A stretch of 64,000 nt of DNA, taken from the NCBI RefSeq assembly GCF_029867415.1, contig NC_081182.1:47455317-47519316 (forward strand), given 5' to 3'. The position numbers and the translations under genes were made by a program. Under the pieces are notes generated by a model, which did no database searches, was not told where the DNA came from, and was given only the letters and a program-made list of their open reading frames with translations. Positions 58,690 to 64,000 of this stretch are shown here, piece after piece (position 1 is the stretch's first letter; each line of letters opens with the position of its first letter). Origin of the DNA: Vicia villosa (Eukaryota; Streptophyta; Magnoliopsida; Fabales; Fabaceae).

Positions 58690-59190
58690 TGTACCAAAAA
58701 TGGTAAGAAAGAATCTAAAATTATAAATAATAATAAAAAAAATTTATAGCAAAAAGCGGTACACATAACCGTTGATAAGCAAGATAAATGATTTAATCTC
58801 CATAATTGGTAAATGAAACGCACCAAACTGCTTTCGGGATGATCGACTGACCCCACAAACCAACATGGGTCTTTTCAGCATGCTTTGACCTCACTCACAC
58901 GCTTTCCGAGAAACTTCTCAGAAGGTCACCCATTCCAGAATTGCTCCAAGTCAAGCACACTTAACTGTGGAGTTCTTATGGAACGGGCTACCGAAAAGAA
59001 GATGCATCTTGTTGGTATAGGTATAAACTATCAATCCTTATATGCACTCCTTCAACCATGCAGTCTCATACTTGCAAGGTCTTAGGATCCCTCTCATTTC
59101 GATGTTGCGACCACCCTTGCCGCCTTTGGCCTCAGGTGTTACACGCGATGCAACCACCCCTCTCCTTCTTTGGCCTCAGGTGTTATAGTA
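58690..59190 (-). mobile_element. Cassandra-type TRIM LTR with 5S RNA-like sequence
   Basis: The minus strand starts TGTAACACCTGAGGCCAAAG (59143), with a second TAACACCTGAGGCCAAAG copy at about 59168-59187. It carries a 5S rRNA-like segment about 120 bp on. Terminal-repeat elements with an embedded 5S-like pol III unit are known as Cassandra. The left boundary (near 58690) is approximate, and no target duplication was found. Confidence 0.7.
58905..59020 (-). ncRNA. 5S rRNA-like sequence within the Cassandra LTR
   Basis: The minus strand contains AGAACTCCACAGTTAAGTG and TGCTTG (box A-like, 58952-58966 region) and AATGGGTGACC with CTGAGAAGT (58915-58934; internal element and box C region) at the spacing of the internal promoter of plant 5S rRNA genes. 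The body differs from true 5S at many positions, so it is the TE-embedded form and not a ribosomal gene. Confidence 0.7.
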
Positions 59191-59299
59191 AACATAATCG
59201 AAAGTAACATATTTCAAATTTAATCAGCACAACAGTTGAAGCTTTACCCCTTTCTGATAATGTTTCCAATTGCTTTGCTTTATTATGGAAAATCCACTA

Positions 59300-61735
<2,436 letters not shown>

Positions 61736-63040
61736 ACTATGATTTGTTTTGGATCATGAAATATAGACACGTTTAATTTATTGAAAAATCTATGGAAATA
61801 ACGGACATTATGGTTAGGAAGAAGATCAATTTCATGTGCCTACAAGAAACTAAGTAGACAGATGAAAAGGCGGGGGAATTAGACAACTCGAGATTTAAGC
61901 TTTGGTACACCAGAAAAGTTAAGGTAAATTCTTGGGAGAATTTAGAAGACTTATTTCAGGATATACCCTAAGGAGAAAAGCTATTTTTATGAAGGGGTCT
62001 AAATAGACATATAGGGAGTGTACTAAGATGTTTTGAGGGCGTACATGGGGGATATGGCCATGGAAAGGTAAATGTAGAGGGTAAGTCTATCTTGGAGTTT
62101 TTGTTGGTTTGTGATCTTACTATAGCTAATACTTGGTTTAGAAAAAAGAGGATAACATCTTATCACATATAAGAGTGGGGTGACATGTTCTTTGATAGAT
62201 TTCTTCCTTATTAGAAAATATTTGTTTGAACTGTAAAGTTATTTCAAAAGAGAGCTTAACTATCCAACATAGAGTATTGATTATGGATGCAAAAAGCAAG
62301 AGGTCAAAACAAATGTCGATGAATGGATAAGAAACCCTTGAGTTCCAATCTACAAGAATAAGAGAAATATACAAAATTGTGCAAATTATAGGGGTTAAAC
62401 TTATGATTCATACCATGAAGTTATGGGAAAGAATGACTGAACGGAGACATAGAAAAGAGACTTGAGTCATTGAGAATTTATTTGGTTTTATGTCTAGGAG
62501 GTCAACTATAGAAACAATCTATCTACTACGACAGGGTGATAGAGCAGTATCAAATGGGCCAACAAGACTTGTACTTATTTTTTTTTAACTTGGAGAAGGT
62601 ATATAATAAAACTTAAACATATTTTGTGGAAAGACTTATAGAAGAAGGGGTTAGGACGGCCGATTTCCCCATTATAATAGGTTTGCACCAATGTTCAACC
62701 CTAATCCCCTACCTTTTTACTTTAATTTTGGATATACTCATGGAGCATATCCAAAAGCTAGCATAAAGATGCATGCTTTTTTTGCAGATGATATAGTCCT
62801 ACTGGAAGAGTCGAAAGAGGATGCAAGAGGTTGGAGATAAACTTTAAAAATGCATGACTTTTCCCTAAGCAGAAGTAAGACAAAATATATATGGAATGTA
62901 AGTTCAATAAAAGGAGAAGCGTTTCTAACCTAAAGGTAAAAGTTGGAGACTATATCATCCCACAAGTCACACGGTTAAATATCTTGGATCCGTAATACAA
63001 AATAATGGACAAATAGAAGGGGATGTAAACCATAGTATTA
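61736..63040 (+). pseudogene. RTE-type LINE remnant
   Basis: Plus strand, several frames: an endonuclease part (VNVEGKSILEFLLVCDLTIAN; TWFRKK), then reverse transcriptase pieces (MKLWERMTERR-like start; FFFNLEKVYNKT for the first catalytic block; IIGLHQCSTLIPYLFTLILD; CMLFLQMI at the FADDIV position; YLGSVIQNNGQIEGDVNH). The GLHQGSALSPYLF-like block is typical of plant RTE LINEs and differs from the L1-type remnants elsewhere here. It has many stops and is cut by the copia LTR at 63041. Confidence 0.75.
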
Positions 63041-63213
63041 TGTTGAAGTGTAATCTAAATTCAACAGAATATAGTTAGTATTTCATTTTGCATTAAGAAT
63101 AGTTTGCATTGGGATGTAGTATATAAATTGTGTTTGTTTAGTTTGTTGTAACAGATTTTTCATTATTGAGAGTGTAACTAAATTATCCCTTTTGAAATTT
63201 AGTTACAGATCTA

Positions 63214-63290
<77 letters not shown>

Positions 63291-63322
63291 TCCATCTTCA
63301 TCTTCAACCTTGTAAACCAGCA
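63041..63322 (+). repeat. 5' LTR of the copia element at the right edge
   Basis: Starts TGTTGAAGTG and ends near AACCAGCA at 63322, followed at once by ATTGGTATCCAAAGCTCTGG, a primer-binding region close to initiator-Met tRNA (TGGTATCAGAGC type). It includes a TATAAATTG-like site and a (CT)n run at 63217-63287. Confidence 0.78.
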
Positions 63323-64000
63323 ATTGGTATCCAAAGCTCTGGTTCTGAATCAGGAAAGGGAAACACGAGGGTACGTGAGGTGTGTAATTGATTTCGTTTC
63401 TTGAGTCCACGTTGAATTAACGACCGAAATCGAACATAATCATATTTCTTGATTCTGCGGGATTGGGAAACATGAGTGTTTGTGAGAATTAAGTGATTTG
63501 CACACGATCAAAGATGAACGATGGAAATGGTAGCTTGAACACATAGCTTCTAGTATTTGATGGAAATAATAGGAATCGGTGGATGATTCAAATGAGTGTG
63601 TTATTTGGAGCTTAATATGTTCTTGATCTCGTCAATGATAATTATGTGTCAATTGTAACAGATGCAATAAAAGCGGAAAGAAACACACAGTGAAGGCTGA
63701 AAATCAAAGTGGTTAGAAGCCGAAAGTTCAAAGTGAAGGCTGAAAAATATAGTGGTCAGAAGCCAAAAGTTCTCATAATTGATGGTGGAGATTAGTAAAA
63801 CTCTACAGAGTTCAAGAAGTAATGTGAGGAGAATGGAATTGAGCATGATGTTACTGCTTCATACACTCCTCAACACGATGGTCTTGCTGAAAGAAGAAAT
63901 AGAACTTTGCTTGATATGATAAGGAGCATGCTGAAAGATAAGAAGCTCCCTCACACCTTGTGGAGTGAAGTTGTTGCCACTGCAGCATATATGCTCAATA
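63323..64000 (+). pseudogene. Copia element with gag joined to integrase, continues past the window
   Basis: After the primer site, a gag start (about 63513) gives LVFDGNNRNRWMIQMSVLFG and VLDLVNDNYV, with stops. After a stretch with a twice-repeated GTGAAGGCTGAAAA unit (63691-63750), integrase appears: CEENGIEHDVTASYTPQHD, GLAERRNRTLLDMIRSMLKD and KKLPHTLWSEVVATAAYMLN, ending at the window edge. A TAA (about 63820) precedes this block. Most of gag, protease and the integrase N-terminal half are deleted. Confidence 0.82.

Noticed and set aside
58905..59020. Functional 5S rRNA gene
   Set aside because: Too many differences from plant 5S, single copy, embedded in an LTR-like sequence with TGTAACACC end.
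63183..63410. Open frames through the (CT)n run, Ser-Leu or Arg-Glu repeats
   Set aside because: Simple-sequence artefact inside an LTR.

Overview
The window is nuclear DNA of a flowering plant, very probably a legume of the temperate (IRLC) group such as a vetch, pea, lentil or medic relative. The grounds are two intact intron-bearing plant genes, plant-type Helitron, MULE, copia and LINE families, and a 3.3-kb LTR resembling the Tat/Ogre LTRs common in that group. The species assignment is inference. Only two ordinary genes look intact. One is a prolyl oligopeptidase / dipeptidyl-peptidase 8/9-like serine peptidase in five exons (11622-16103, +). The other is a ubiquitin-like-domain phosphatidylinositol 4-kinase gamma in two exons (29008-30810, +). 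Most of the rest is transposable-element DNA in several nested layers.

1-10.7 kb: a partial LTR at the left edge, then a 7.8-kb non-autonomous Helitron (828-8633) with a canonical 3' hairpin and CTAGT end. It carries exon-and-intron fragments of six host genes, all on the + strand: a filament-like plant protein, a REF/SRPP protein, acetyl-CoA synthetase, MSH4, ATP-dependent PEP carboxykinase and chloroplast NADP-malate dehydrogenase. A 5'-truncated LINE with 39-bp flanking repeats follows.

16-28 kb: a Stowaway-like MITE, a LINE RNase H remnant, an old MULE on the - strand, a tRNA-type SINE with a duplicated B box, a Ty3/gypsy gag remnant and a LINE ORF2 remnant. 31-44 kb: a series of non-autonomous DNA elements, several with readable target-site duplications, plus a decayed LTR element with 38-bp tandem repeats.

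44.6-49.1 kb holds the most interesting object: a MULE with about 70-bp inverted ends, inserted into a LINE remnant and flanked by AAACAGAA. It encodes, in a single frame, an FAR1/MuDR-type DDE transposase followed by an OTU-type cysteine protease. A separate intact 123-residue ORF with its own TATA box lies downstream. Both ends carry arrays of a 20-bp palindrome, TTCGGA-N8-TCCGAA. The older copy at 17.4-20.8 kb has the same order of parts, and a 0.9-kb element at 42.5-43.4 kb keeps only related ends and palindromes. This suggests one element family with a transposase-protease gene, an accessory gene and repeated palindromic sites.

49.7-64 kb: copia elements in both orientations with a duplicated gag-LTR junction, a Tat/Ogre-like solo LTR with perfect CATAT duplications, two long (TA)n tracts, a Cassandra-type 5S-like sequence, two LINE remnants, and a copia element running off the right edge.
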